A stretch of DNA of 64,000 nt from an uncultured Pseudomonadota bacterium (GTDB taxonomy: Bacteria; Pseudomonadota; Gammaproteobacteria; Burkholderiales; JALYOK01): assembly GCA_902826775.1 (NCBI GenBank), contig CADEHE010000010.1:98049-162048 (forward strand). The letters run 5' to 3'. The notes under the pieces were generated by a model. The model did no database searches. It was not told where the DNA came from and was given only the letters and a program-made list of their open reading frames with translations. Below, piece after piece: positions 17,751-26,838 of this stretch; the stretch's first letter is position 1, and each line of letters opens with the position of its first letter. Position numbers and translations under genes: made by a program.

Positions 17751-19294
17751 GCCTGCGCGCATGCCTGTGTGTTTTCATGGTGCTGACCGCCGCAGGCGCG
17801 TCGATGGCAGCCGATTCCGTTCGCGTCGGCTCCAAGCGCTTTACCGAATCTTACATACTGGGCGAAATTCTCAAGCAAACGATCGGCGCCGCTGGCGAGG
17901 CGCGCGCCGAACACAAGCAAGGTTTGGGCAATACCGCCATCGTGTTTGAGGCGCTGAAATCCGGCGCGATCGATCTCTACCCGGACTACACCGGCACGAT
18001 CGAAAAAGAAATCCTCAAAAGCGAGCAGCCGCTGACGCTGGCGCAAATGAACCAGCAGTTAGCGCCGCTCGGGCTGGCCGTGGGGATACCGCTCGGTTTC
18101 AACAATACCTACGCGCTTGGCATGCGCGAGGCGCAGGCGCAGCAACTCGGCATCAAAACGCTCTCCGATCTGGCGCGCAGCGCGGAAATCGGCAAACTCA
18201 AATTCGGCTTAACGCAGGAATTCATCGGCCGCGCCGATGGCTGGCCCGGACTGCAAGCACGTTACAGCATTGCGGTGGCGACGCCGCAAGGGCTCGATCA
18301 CGGGCTGGCGTATGAGGCGATCGCGGCGGGGCAGATCGACATAATGGACATCTACTCGACCGATGCGAAGATCGAGCGCTTCAAGCTTCGTGTTCTTGCC
18401 GATGATGTGGCGTACTTCCCTAAGTATGATGCGATCATTGTTTATCGGCAAGATATTTCGGGCAAATACCCCAACAGTATGGCTGCAGTGCAGCAACTGG
18501 CGGGCGGCATCGACGCGACGCATATGATACGCATGAACGCCCGCGCCGAACTCGATGCGTTGAGTTTCGCCGATGTCGCGCGTGAGTTTGTCGCGGCGCG
18601 GCCAGCGTCGGGGCAGACTACAACGGTCAGTGCCACAGCACCAACGCGCGCCAAACAGAGTTTTCTCGCGTTACTGTTCGGCGAAGATTTCTGGCGTCTC
18701 ACGCGTCAGCATTTGATGCTGGTGCTGGCCTCGCTGCTGGGCGCGACGCTGATCGGTGTGCCGCTCGGCGTGCTCGCGGCGAAAGTCCGCCAAGCGGCGC
18801 AGCCGATTTTGGGTGTCAGCGGCTTGATACAAACGATTCCGTCGCTCGCGTTACTGGCGTTTCTCATTCCGCTGCTCAAGCAGATCGGCACCTTGCCGGC
18901 GTTGGTGGCGTTGTTCCTGTACGCGCTGCTGCCGATCGTGCGCAACACGCATGCCGGGCTGACTAGCATCGCGCCGGGGCTGCGCGAATCTGCTTTGGCG
19001 TTGGGACTGCCTGCGCTGGCGCGGCTGCGCTTGATCGAGTTGCCGCTGGCCGCGCCGACCATCCTCGCCGGCATCAAGACTTCCGCGGTGATTGCGGTGG
19101 GCACAGCCACCATCGCGGCGTTCGTCGGTGCCGGCGGCTATGGCGAGCGCATCGTTTCCGGTTTGGCGTTGAACGACAGCCGCACTATGCTCGCCGGTGC
19201 CGTGCCGGCGGCGGCACTGGCGCTGCTCATGCAAGGCATGTTCGAAATGGCGGAGCGCTGGTTTTCTCCGCGTGGTTTGCGCCAGCCGGATTAG
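17747..19294 (+). CDS. Fused substrate-binding protein/permease of an OpuB/OpuC-type ABC importer
   Basis: 515 aa. A signal sequence (cleavage near SMA-AD, about residue 21) is followed by a type II quaternary-amine binding domain (about 22-285; GSKRFTESYILGEIL, LYPDYTGTIEKEIL) and then by a permease domain (about 305-510) with five or six helices and the BPD loop E-S-A-L-A-L-G-L-P near 425. Binding domain first, permease second is the reverse of the better-known TMD-SBP fusions. The ATG overlaps the ATPase stop (ATGA). Likely ligands are betaine, choline or carnitine; the related EgtU/EgtV transporters take ergothioneine, so that remains possible. Confidence 0.88.
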   Translation: MSLRACLCVFMVLTAAGASMAADSVRVGSKRFTESYILGEILKQTIGAAGEARAEHKQGLGNTAIVFEALKSGAIDLYPDYTGTIEKEILKSEQPLTLAQMNQQLAPLGLAVGIPLGFNNTYALGMREAQAQQLGIKTLSDLARSAEIGKLKFGLTQEFIGRADGWPGLQARYSIAVATPQGLDHGLAYEAIAAGQIDIMDIYSTDAKIERFKLRVLADDVAYFPKYDAIIVYRQDISGKYPNSMAAVQQLAGGIDATHMIRMNARAELDALSFADVAREFVAARPASGQTTTVSATAPTRAKQSFLALLFGEDFWRLTRQHLMLVLASLLGATLIGVPLGVLAAKVRQAAQPILGVSGLIQTIPSLALLAFLIPLLKQIGTLPALVALFLYALLPIVRNTHAGLTSIAPGLRESALALGLPALARLRLIELPLAAPTILAGIKTSAVIAVGTATIAAFVGAGGYGERIVSGLALNDSRTMLAGAVPAAALALLMQGMFEMAERWFSPRGLRQPD

Positions 19295-19408
19295 CATTGC
19301 GCGAGCAGGGTACTGCGCTGGGCGAGGCGTCAGGGTTGAAATCGCGGCCGCGTTGCCCCTGGCTTGTTCCTGGCGCTATCATCTGTCCATTCCACCCGGA
19401 GGGACGCC

Positions 19409-20341
19409 ATGAAAATCGCAAAGAGCATTACCGAATTGATCGGCAACACGCCGCTGGTGCGCATCAACCGCATGGCGCAAGGCTGCGCCGCGGAAGTCGT
19501 CGCCAAGCTGGAGTTCTTTAATCCGGCCAACAGCGTCAAAGACCGCATCGGCGTGGCAATGATCGAAGCGGCCGAGAAAGCCGGGGCGATCAACAAAGAT
19601 TCCATCATTTTGGAGCCCACCAGCGGCAATACCGGCATCGCGCTCGCGTTCGTGTGCGCGGCCAAGGGCTACAAATGCACGTTGGTGATGCCGGAAACGA
19701 TGAGCAAAGAGCGCCGCATGGTGTTGCGTGCTTATGGCGCGGACCTGGTGCTCACGCCCGGCCCCGAAGGCATGCCGGGCGCGATTCGCCGCGCGGAAGA
19801 AATGGCGGCGGCGGATAAGCGCTACTTCATCCCGCAGCAATTCAAGAACGCCGCAAACCCGGAAGTGCATCGCAAGACCACCGCCGAGGAGATTTGGCGC
19901 GACACCGACGGCAAGGCCGACTTCTTGATCTCCGGCATCGGCACCGGCGGCACCATCACCGGCGTCGGCGAAGTCATCAAATCGCGCAAACCGTCATTCA
20001 AATGCATCGCTGTCGAACCGGATGCCTCGCCGATTCTCTCCGGCGGTCAGCGTGGCCCGCACCCGATTCAAGGCATCGGCGCCGGATTTGTCCCCGATAT
20101 TCTCAACACGAAGGTCTACGACGAAGTCGTGCGGGTTAAGAACGATGACGCGTTCGACTACGCGCGCCGCATGGCGAAGGAGGAGGGCTTGCTGGTCGGC
20201 ATTTCTTCCGGCGCAGCGATGTGGGCGGCGATCCAAGTCGCCAAGCGGCCTGAGAACGCCGGCAAGTTGATCGTGACCATCATTCCGTCTTACGGCGAGC
20301 GGTATTTGAGTACGCCGCTGTTTGCGAATTTGGCGGATTAG
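19409..20341 (+). CDS. cysK: Cysteine synthase A
   Basis: O-acetylserine sulfhydrylase, 310 aa, PLP enzyme making cysteine from O-acetylserine and sulfide. PLP lysine lies in NSVKDR near residue 42, the substrate-binding loop is TSGNTG, the phosphate-binding loop is GTGGT and the C-terminal PSYGERYLS is typical of CysK. The ATG at 19409 has CGGAGGG 5 nt upstream, better than an earlier in-frame ATG at 19364. It stands apart from other sulfur genes here. Confidence 0.95.
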   Translation: MKIAKSITELIGNTPLVRINRMAQGCAAEVVAKLEFFNPANSVKDRIGVAMIEAAEKAGAINKDSIILEPTSGNTGIALAFVCAAKGYKCTLVMPETMSKERRMVLRAYGADLVLTPGPEGMPGAIRRAEEMAAADKRYFIPQQFKNAANPEVHRKTTAEEIWRDTDGKADFLISGIGTGGTITGVGEVIKSRKPSFKCIAVEPDASPILSGGQRGPHPIQGIGAGFVPDILNTKVYDEVVRVKNDDAFDYARRMAKEEGLLVGISSGAAMWAAIQVAKRPENAGKLIVTIIPSYGERYLSTPLFANLAD

Positions 20342-20476
20342 GTGTGGGACCTTGGGGGCAGCGCACCATTAGCACTAATGTTTAGCGCAACAAGCTTCAG
20401 CGTCTTGCATTGAACGCGTCGGGCTCCTTAACCATGAATGGCGACAAAGCTCGTTCTCTACTTTTGAGTTGAGCCC

Positions 20477-20728
20477 ATGGAAGAGCAAACGGTCAAAATC
20501 CACGGCGACATATGGAAATTGGCTGATATCCAAGACGACGTCGCTTGGTGTAAAGAGCAAACATGGACCCCTTCAGGGTACGACAAGGAAGGAGTTCACG
20601 AGCATTGCTCAATTTGCTGGTGGACTCTCGGCGTTTCGGATGACCAAGATGTTGGTCGAGGCTATGTCACTGACAAGAACCGCTGGGTGTGCACCGAGTG
20701 CTATGACAACTTCATCAAGAATACATAA
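20477..20728 (+). CDS. Small protein with CxxC pairs, unknown function
   Basis: 83 aa, acidic and rich in Trp. The pattern C-S-I-C (near 44) and C-T-E-C (near 73) could hold one zinc ion. It does not look like any family I recognise with certainty. The ATG at 20477 has no strong Shine-Dalgarno. GC content around it (20380-20910) is lower than in its neighbours, which may point to recent acquisition. Confidence 0.5.
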   Translation: MEEQTVKIHGDIWKLADIQDDVAWCKEQTWTPSGYDKEGVHEHCSICWWTLGVSDDQDVGRGYVTDKNRWVCTECYDNFIKNT

Positions 20729-20921
20729 CCATTCGATCATAAGCGGTCTTCGAGAGGCTCGTAGGCTTCAATAGCGAAGCGTATTGCGCCGAATGATGGT
20801 TTGACAAATGTACAATTCGGTGGATTGCGGCTACGCCCAATCCGCTCTAAGAATTCTACGGAATGTGCGCACCGTATACGTAAGAGTTGTAGATGTGGCT
20901 GAGGATATCTCTTAACGATCT

Positions 20922-21326
20922 ATGATCGAAATGACCCTAGAACTCGCCGAGCGCACCGCGCGCTTGGCACAAGAGAAAGCAAAACAACTTGGCATTCCCA
21001 TGACCATTAGCATCGTCGATGAGGCGGGACGCTTAGTCTACTGCGCGCGGGGCGACGGCACCGGATTCTTGACGCCCGACACCTCGCGCGCCAAGGCGGT
21101 TGCCGCAGCGGCCTTCCGGCGGCCGACCATGGACATGGTGGAGTTGCGCAAAACCAATCCGTTTTGGGAATCGCTGCCGGCGTTGACGCGCGGCGAGATT
21201 CTCACCACCGGCGGCGCGGTGCCGATCCTGCGCGAAGGCCGTCTGATCGGCGCGATCGGTTGCGGCGGCGGCACGCCGCAGCAAGATCACGAATGCGCAC
21301 TGGCTGGTGCCAACATAGTAAGCTGA
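20922..21326 (+). CDS. GlcG/HbpS family protein
   Basis: 134 aa. The family pattern is visible as the N-terminal helix with A-x-x-K-A-x-x-L-G-I-P, then ISIVDEAGRLVYCARGDG, the helical S-R-A-K-A-V-A-A-A-A-F stretch and the closing GGAVPILREGRLIGAIGCGGG with Q-Q-D-H-E-C-A-L-A-G. Family members bind heme or act as accessory proteins in glycolate and glycerol/diol metabolism. No glc genes are adjacent; the NADP oxidoreductase 65 nt downstream may be co-transcribed. Confidence 0.85.
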   Translation: MIEMTLELAERTARLAQEKAKQLGIPMTISIVDEAGRLVYCARGDGTGFLTPDTSRAKAVAAAAFRRPTMDMVELRKTNPFWESLPALTRGEILTTGGAVPILREGRLIGAIGCGGGTPQQDHECALAGANIVS

Positions 21327-21391
21327 GGCGTTCCGTCTTTTCCGGGTGCAGGGTGGTGGGATAATCCCTCGATCTAAGCGAGGGCCTCTCC

Positions 21392-22393
21392 ATGAACGCA
21401 AGCAATATTCAAGTTTGTCTAGCGCGCCGTCCGTCGGGCTGGGTGCGCGAAAGCGATTTCAACATCGTGCGCAGCGAAATTCCGCGACCGGGCGATGGCC
21501 AGGTGCTGCTTAAGAATCTGTATTTGTCGCTCGATCCTTACATGCGCTTGCGCATGGACGACGCGAAGTCGTACGCGCCGCCAGTGGAGATCGGCGCGGT
21601 GATGGTGGGCGGCACGGTGAGCGAGGTGGTGGCATCGCGCAATGCGGATTTTCGTCCCGGCGAGATTGTGTTCGGCATGATGGGCTGGCAACTTTATGGC
21701 TTGAGCGACGGCAAGATGCTGCGGCGCGTGGATCCGGCGCTGGCGCCGGTCTCGACCGCGCTTGGCGTGTTGGGCATGCCGGGCGTCACCGCTTGGGTGG
21801 GCTTGCTCGATTTCGGCGCACCCAAACCGGGCGAGACGGTGGTGGTTTCCGCGGCGAGCGGCGCGGTCGGCAGCGTGGTCGGACAGATTGCCAAGCTCAA
21901 AGGTTGTCGCGTGGTGGGCATTGCCGGTGGCGCGGCCAAGTGCGAGTACGTTACGCGCGAGCTGGGATTGGATGCGTGCATCGACTATCGCAGCGGCGAT
22001 TTGTACGCGCAACTTGCTGCGGCTTGCCCGCAAGGTGTCGATGTCTATTTCGATAACGTCGGCGGTGAAATTCTGGACACGATTCTGCGGCTGCTCAATC
22101 CCTTCGCGCGTATTCCGCTGTGCGGCTTGATCTCGCAATACAACGAAGCCGACAAAAGCGGTTTGCAGAACATCCGCTCGCTGCTGGTCAATCGCGTGCG
22201 CATGCAAGGCTTTATCGTCTCCGACCACCTGAACCGGTTTCCGCCAGCGCTCGCTGAGCTTGGCCAGTGGTACAAGGAAGGCAAGCTCAAATATCGCGAA
22301 AGTGTGGCGCACGGCATCGAGAACGCGCCCAAAGCCTTCATCGGCATGCTTAAAGGGGAGAATCTGGGCAAGCAGGTGGTGAAGTTAGTCTGA
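21392..22393 (+). CDS. NADP-dependent medium-chain oxidoreductase (CurA/PTGR-like)
   Basis: 333 aa, zinc-free MDR superfamily. The N-terminal part holds LSLDPYMRLRMDD, the hallmark of the leukotriene B4 12-hydroxydehydrogenase/curcumin-reductase group. The nucleotide-binding motif is AASGAVGSVVGQIAKLKG near 152. It reduces the C=C bond of alpha,beta-unsaturated ketones with NADPH in this family; the physiological substrate is unknown. Confidence 0.9.
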   Translation: MNASNIQVCLARRPSGWVRESDFNIVRSEIPRPGDGQVLLKNLYLSLDPYMRLRMDDAKSYAPPVEIGAVMVGGTVSEVVASRNADFRPGEIVFGMMGWQLYGLSDGKMLRRVDPALAPVSTALGVLGMPGVTAWVGLLDFGAPKPGETVVVSAASGAVGSVVGQIAKLKGCRVVGIAGGAAKCEYVTRELGLDACIDYRSGDLYAQLAAACPQGVDVYFDNVGGEILDTILRLLNPFARIPLCGLISQYNEADKSGLQNIRSLLVNRVRMQGFIVSDHLNRFPPALAELGQWYKEGKLKYRESVAHGIENAPKAFIGMLKGENLGKQVVKLV

Positions 22394-22559
22394 GTCGTAT
22401 TCGTTGAGCGGCATTGCATCGCGGCGCGGCGGGCGATACGCGTAAAATGGCGCTTTCGCATCGCATTTAGTGAGCAGGACATGCAGGGAACACGCAAACG
22501 TTTGCGCACGGAAAGTGAGGGGCGCTGCCGCTTAGATAACCGGTTGCTTCGCACGGGCA

Positions 22560-23153
22560 ATGCAGCGCCCCTGGATTGAAGCGCGCTTGGCGCAGTTCGA
22601 AGCACCCCATCTGCCCGATGGCCGCGCATTCATGAGCGCCGCAGAAATTGAGCTTGCCACGCCTGCGGCTGTGCTGGTGCCGCTGGTGCCGCGTGAGGGC
22701 GGTGTCACGGTGCTGTTGACGCAGCGCACAGCGCATCTTGCCAATCACGCCGGGCAGATCAGCTTTCCTGGCGGACGCGTCGATGGCAGCGACGGCACGC
22801 TGGAGGAGACGGCACTGCGCGAAACGGAGGAGGAAATCGGTTTGCCGCGCGAGCGCGTGCGCGTGCTGGGCCGCTTGCCGACTTACTACATTCCGAGCGG
22901 CTTTAAGGTGACGCCTATCGTGGGTTGGGTCGAACCGCCGTTCGCGTTGCGGCTGGATCAATTCGAGGTGGCGGATGCATTCGAAGTGCCTTTGTCTTTT
23001 TTTCTAGATCCGAGCAATCACCGCCTCGAACGCGGCGAGCGCAACGGCAGAGTGCGCGAATTTTTTGTGATGCCCTACGAAGGGCGCAATATATGGGGAG
23101 CGACAGCCGGTATGTTGGTCAGTTTGTCTCATGCGCTGCGCGATGCTGAATAA
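22560..23153 (+). CDS. CoA pyrophosphatase (Nudix hydrolase)
   Basis: 197 aa. The Nudix box reads E-E-T-A-L-R-E-T-E-E-E-I-G near residue 85, preceded by the UPF0035 motif LLTQRTAHLANHAGQISFPGG-type sequence (a Asn replaces the more usual Arg/Asp pair) that marks CoA and acyl-CoA pyrophosphatases. These cleave CoA into phosphopantetheine and 3',5'-ADP. A stop in frame at 22533 means the ATG at 22560 is the first available. Its end overlaps the next gene. Confidence 0.9.
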   Translation: MQRPWIEARLAQFEAPHLPDGRAFMSAAEIELATPAAVLVPLVPREGGVTVLLTQRTAHLANHAGQISFPGGRVDGSDGTLEETALRETEEEIGLPRERVRVLGRLPTYYIPSGFKVTPIVGWVEPPFALRLDQFEVADAFEVPLSFFLDPSNHRLERGERNGRVREFFVMPYEGRNIWGATAGMLVSLSHALRDAE

Positions 23154-23826
23154 GCGAGCGCCGGTTTGCGGCACGGCGGGGTTTGCCGGAATTGCATTGC
23201 TATTGTTGGCAGGCTGCGCGCGCCAAGCCACTTATCAACCACCTTCGCCATCTGCGCCGCAAGCGGCCCCCGCAGCGGCCGCAGACGATTCGAGTCCTCC
23301 CGGTAAAAGTGTGGTCGTGGGTGCGTTCGAGCCGACTTGGCAGCGCCTGTCGGCGCGCGCACAAGCGCACAAGTTTGTCGTTGAAAAAACGGACCGCAGG
23401 ACTGGGCGCATGTTGTTGCGCTACAGCGGTGATCCGATGCCGCACGTCGACTGCGGCAGCATTACCACGCGCGTGGTACGCGCCGAGGGCGAGGCGAGCT
23501 ACACTTTTCCGGGCGCGGTGGCGCAGCAGCACTACGAAATCAATCGCAATGGATCGGTCTTTGCGGTCGATCGCCGGATGCTGCTGGACGCGCAGATCGA
23601 TGTGACGTTCAAGCCGATCGATGCGCGCCGCACGCGTGTGGCGGTCGGTTCGATGTACCGGCTCAAACGCGATCAAACGGTGCAGGGGCGCGCCGGCAAA
23701 CCGCTGCAGTTTGCCGACACCATTGGCTTCACCACCGGCGCTAGCGCGACCTTTCCCAATGCGGCGACGCGCTGTGAAGCGACCGGGCGGCTGGAGAGTT
23801 TGGTGCTGGGCTGGTTGCGGCCCTAA
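23143..23826 (+). CDS. Lipoprotein of unknown function
   Basis: 227 aa from the ATG at 23143, 11 nt inside the end of the Nudix gene (an ATG at 23131 is also in frame). The signal peptide ends in lipobox L-L-A-G-C near residue 24; a Pro/Ala-rich linker of about 30 residues precedes a folded domain (about 60-227) with TWQRLSARAQAHKFVVEKTDRRTGRM-like alpha/beta text and two cysteines (CGSI near 105 and RCEATGR near 210). The domain faintly recalls BamC-type helix-grip modules, but I cannot confirm that. Confidence 0.7.
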   Translation: MLNKRAPVCGTAGFAGIALLLLAGCARQATYQPPSPSAPQAAPAAAADDSSPPGKSVVVGAFEPTWQRLSARAQAHKFVVEKTDRRTGRMLLRYSGDPMPHVDCGSITTRVVRAEGEASYTFPGAVAQQHYEINRNGSVFAVDRRMLLDAQIDVTFKPIDARRTRVAVGSMYRLKRDQTVQGRAGKPLQFADTIGFTTGASATFPNAATRCEATGRLESLVLGWLRP

Positions 23827-23902
23827 CTGGGGTACTGTATGCCCTATAAACGGGTGTCGGGCTCGTAATATGGCTTTCAATTACTTACAATAGGCGGTAT
23901 TC

Positions 23903-24421
23903 GTGCAGCAGCGCGTATTGTTTGATGCAGAGTACGGGTTCAAGACGCTGCTGGAACGTGTTCCCCAAGTCGGTGAGTTGCGTTGGATCGGACTACGCCC
24001 GCGCCATCGGGCGCCGATGGTGCAAGTTGCACAAGCCAGCGCGATACAAGACGCCGGCCTGCAGGGCGACCACGCGCGGCCCGGCAAACGCGCAGTGACG
24101 CTGATTCAAGCAGAGCATTTGCAAGTCGTGGCGCAATTGCTGGGCCGCGATGCGATCGCGCCCGAGTTGCTGCGCCGAAACTTAGTCGTCGCCGGCATCA
24201 ATCTGCTCGCGCTCAAACGCGCGAGTTTTGCGATCGGCCCAGTGGTATTCGAAGGCACCGGCAGTTGCGATCCTTGCTCGCGCATGGAAGCAGCGCTGGG
24301 GCCGGGCGGATTCAATGCGATGCGCGGTCACGGCGGCATCACGGCACGCGTGGTCGAGGGTGGGGTAGTGAGTACCGGAGACGCGGTGCGGTTGTTGCGT
24401 GCAAGTTTGGCAGCGCCCTGA
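23903..24421 (+). CDS. MOSC domain protein
   Basis: 172 aa from the GTG at 23903. The MOSC core shows G-L-Q-G-D-H-A-R-P-G-K-R-A-V-T-L, LIQAEHL, LRRNLVVAGINLLAL and a cysteine in CDPCSRME, followed by GHGGITARVVEGG. MOSC domains bind the molybdenum cofactor or carry sulfur to it; the YiiM subgroup reduces N-hydroxylated compounds. A beginning further in (GTG or ATG near residue 38) would leave the core intact, so the exact start is open. Confidence 0.8.
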   Translation: MQQRVLFDAEYGFKTLLERVPQVGELRWIGLRPRHRAPMVQVAQASAIQDAGLQGDHARPGKRAVTLIQAEHLQVVAQLLGRDAIAPELLRRNLVVAGINLLALKRASFAIGPVVFEGTGSCDPCSRMEAALGPGGFNAMRGHGGITARVVEGGVVSTGDAVRLLRASLAAP

Positions 24422-24431
24422 CCGCGCTGGT

Positions 24432-25430
24432 TCAAGCAACCCGCTTGAAGCGCTCGGCGGCTTTGACCAGTTCGGCACGGATGCCCGGCTCGAACGCCGA
24501 ATGACCGGCATCAGGGACGATGATGTACTCGGCTTCCGGCCAAGCTGCGTGCAGATCATCGGCGCTGACGATGGGGCAGACCGCGTCGTAGCGCCCTTGC
24601 ACGATCACCGCCGGGATGTGGCGAATCTTGCGCACGTTATCCAGCAGTGCGTTATCCGGCAAAAAGATGTTGTGAATGAAGTAGTGCGCTTCGATGCGCG
24701 CCAGCCCAAGGGCGACGACGTCGCCGGAAAAATGCGCCACCGTTTCCGCGCTCGGCAGCAGCGTCGAGCAGGAACCCTCATAAACGCTCCACTTGCGCGC
24801 AGCAGGCATGTGCACTGTCGGATCGGGGTCGGTTAAACGCCAGAAGTAAGCGGTGAGCAGATCGCTGCGTTCGCGTTCGGGGATGTAGTGGGCGAACTCG
24901 CGCCACGCCTCCGGGAAAAAGTTGCGCACACCGTACAAAAACCAGTCGATTTCGCTCTTGCGGCAAAGGAAAATACCGCGCAGGATCAAGCCGCGACAGC
25001 GCTCTGGATGCGCCTGCGCATAGGCAAGCGCAAGCGTGCTGCCCCAAGAACCGCCGAACACCAGCCAGCGCTCGATGCCGAGATGGCGGCGCAGCGCCTC
25101 CAAATCGTCAACGAGCAGCGGTGTGGTGTTGTCGATCGTCTCGCCCAGCGGGGTGGAGCGCCCGGCGCCACGCTGATCGTAAACGATGATGCGGTAGGCG
25201 GCGGGATCGAAGAAGCGCCGGTGTTGCGGCGAAGCGCCCGCGCCGGGGCCGCCGTGTAGGAAAACCACCGGCATGCCGTCGGCGTTGCCGCTTTGCTCGA
25301 CGTACATCGAATGCCGTGCATCTAGAGGCAGTTTGGCAACGTTATACGGTTCGATTTCAGGGAACAGTTCCGCTCTGTCGCCCTCGCTGTGCGGCATGCG
25401 TTCGCGTGTGGCAATGGTGATTGCGGGCAT
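24432..25430 (-). CDS. pip: Proline iminopeptidase
   Basis: 332 aa alpha/beta hydrolase of family S33. The nucleophile elbow is GGSWGSTLAL (Ser near 121), the oxyanion segment is HGGPGAG, and the acid/histidine pair appears in the C-terminal QGRYDAVCP and DAGHSAFE. PYNVAKLPLDARHSMYVEQSGN is typical of the N-terminus. It removes N-terminal proline from peptides. Start at 25430 is the longest form; an ATG at 25397 would also give a normal family N-terminus. Confidence 0.93.
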   Translation of the reverse strand: MPAITIATRERMPHSEGDRAELFPEIEPYNVAKLPLDARHSMYVEQSGNADGMPVVFLHGGPGAGASPQHRRFFDPAAYRIIVYDQRGAGRSTPLGETIDNTTPLLVDDLEALRRHLGIERWLVFGGSWGSTLALAYAQAHPERCRGLILRGIFLCRKSEIDWFLYGVRNFFPEAWREFAHYIPERERSDLLTAYFWRLTDPDPTVHMPAARKWSVYEGSCSTLLPSAETVAHFSGDVVALGLARIEAHYFIHNIFLPDNALLDNVRKIRHIPAVIVQGRYDAVCPIVSADDLHAAWPEAEYIIVPDAGHSAFEPGIRAELVKAAERFKRVA

Positions 25431-25533
25431 GTGGCAATTGTAACTTTTGTCTCCGCTTGGTGCGCCGCTATTGACAGGCGAGGGCGTTGGCCCCTAGATT
25501 GCGGCTAGATACGCTTCTAGAAGAAAGCCAACC

Positions 25534-26760
25534 ATGCTCTATCAGGTGCACGAAATGCAGCACGCGGCGCTCGCGCCGATGCGTTTCTGGGCAGAAACGG
25601 GATTGAAGTTCTTCAACGGCTCCGGCGGGCTGCTGCAGTTCAACCCGGCCGCGCGCTACGTGGCTGCTGGATACGAAGTATTCCTGCGCGTCACGCACCG
25701 TTACGACCGCCCGGCATTTGGCTTGAGCGAGACGCAAGTTGACGGGCGCGCGGTGGAAGTGCGCGAAGAATTTGTGCTGGAAAAGCCTTTCTGCAATCTG
25801 CTGCACTTTGCCCGTGACGCTGCTGGCGCGCGCCGTAAGGATCCGAAAGTCTTGCTGGTCGCCCCGCTGTCCGGTCACTACGCGACGCTGCTGCGCGAAA
25901 CGGTGCGCGCGTTGCTGCCCGAGCATGACGTTTACATCACCGATTGGATCGACGCGCGCGTGGTGCCGCTCAGCACCGGGCCGTTCCACTTCGATGACTA
26001 CGTTCGTTACGTGCAGGAGTTCATCCGCTTTTTAGGCGCTGACGTGCATGTGATTTCCGTGTGCCAGCCGACCGTGCCGGTGCTGGTCGCAACTGCACTC
26101 ATGGCGCAGAACGGCGATATTCAGCCGCGCTCGCTCACCTTGATGGGTGGGCCGATCGATACGCGCTGCAACCCGACCTCGGTCAATTATTTCGCCAAAC
26201 ATCGCGCACTCTCGTGGTTTGAACATCGCTTAATCTGCCGCGTGCCGGGAAAGTATCCCGGCGCGGGGCGGCGCGTCTACCCGGGCTTCATGCAGCTTGC
26301 CGGTTTCGTTGCGATGAATCCCGAGCGGCACATCGATTCGCACCGGGAGTATTTCGGTCAACTCGTGCGCGGCGACGGTGATAGCGCCGATGCGCACCGC
26401 AAGTTTTACGATGAATACAATGCCGTGATGGATTTGCCCGCCGAGTACTATCTGGAAACGGTGCAGCGTGTGTTCCAGGAGCACTTGCTGCCGCGTGGCA
26501 AGATGGTTAGCTTGGGACAACCCGTGCGTCCAGAAGCGATCACCAAGCCGGGTTTGCTGACCATCGAGGGGGAGCTGGACGACATCTCTGCGCCGGGGCA
26601 GACCGAGGCGGCGCATGCGTTGTGTTCCAACATCACCAAAGCGAAGCGCAAGCATCTGCTTGCGCCCGAAGTCGGGCACTACGGGATTTTCAGCGGGCGG
26701 CGCTTTCGCGAGCGCATTTGCCCGCAGATCCGCGACTTTATTCGCCGGCACGATAAATGA
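25534..26760 (+). CDS. phaZ: Intracellular polyhydroxybutyrate depolymerase
   Basis: 408 aa, family of the Cupriavidus PhaZa enzymes that mobilise stored PHB. The nucleophile is a cysteine rather than a serine, in ISVCQPTVP near residue 175. The rest of the fold shows VLLVAPLSGHY, a lid region and the C-terminal histidine in EVGHYGIFSG. The product acts on granules inside the cell. The phaM-like gene follows 78 nt downstream on the same strand, so polymer breakdown and granule surface proteins are probably co-expressed. Confidence 0.92.
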   Translation: MLYQVHEMQHAALAPMRFWAETGLKFFNGSGGLLQFNPAARYVAAGYEVFLRVTHRYDRPAFGLSETQVDGRAVEVREEFVLEKPFCNLLHFARDAAGARRKDPKVLLVAPLSGHYATLLRETVRALLPEHDVYITDWIDARVVPLSTGPFHFDDYVRYVQEFIRFLGADVHVISVCQPTVPVLVATALMAQNGDIQPRSLTLMGGPIDTRCNPTSVNYFAKHRALSWFEHRLICRVPGKYPGAGRRVYPGFMQLAGFVAMNPERHIDSHREYFGQLVRGDGDSADAHRKFYDEYNAVMDLPAEYYLETVQRVFQEHLLPRGKMVSLGQPVRPEAITKPGLLTIEGELDDISAPGQTEAAHALCSNITKAKRKHLLAPEVGHYGIFSGRRFRERICPQIRDFIRRHDK

Positions 26761-26838
26761 CCGGTACCGTCCGCCGCAAGCGCCGCGGCGGTGTGGATTT
26801 ATGGCCGCATTGAATTTCGGCGCGCCAGGGGAGGCAGC

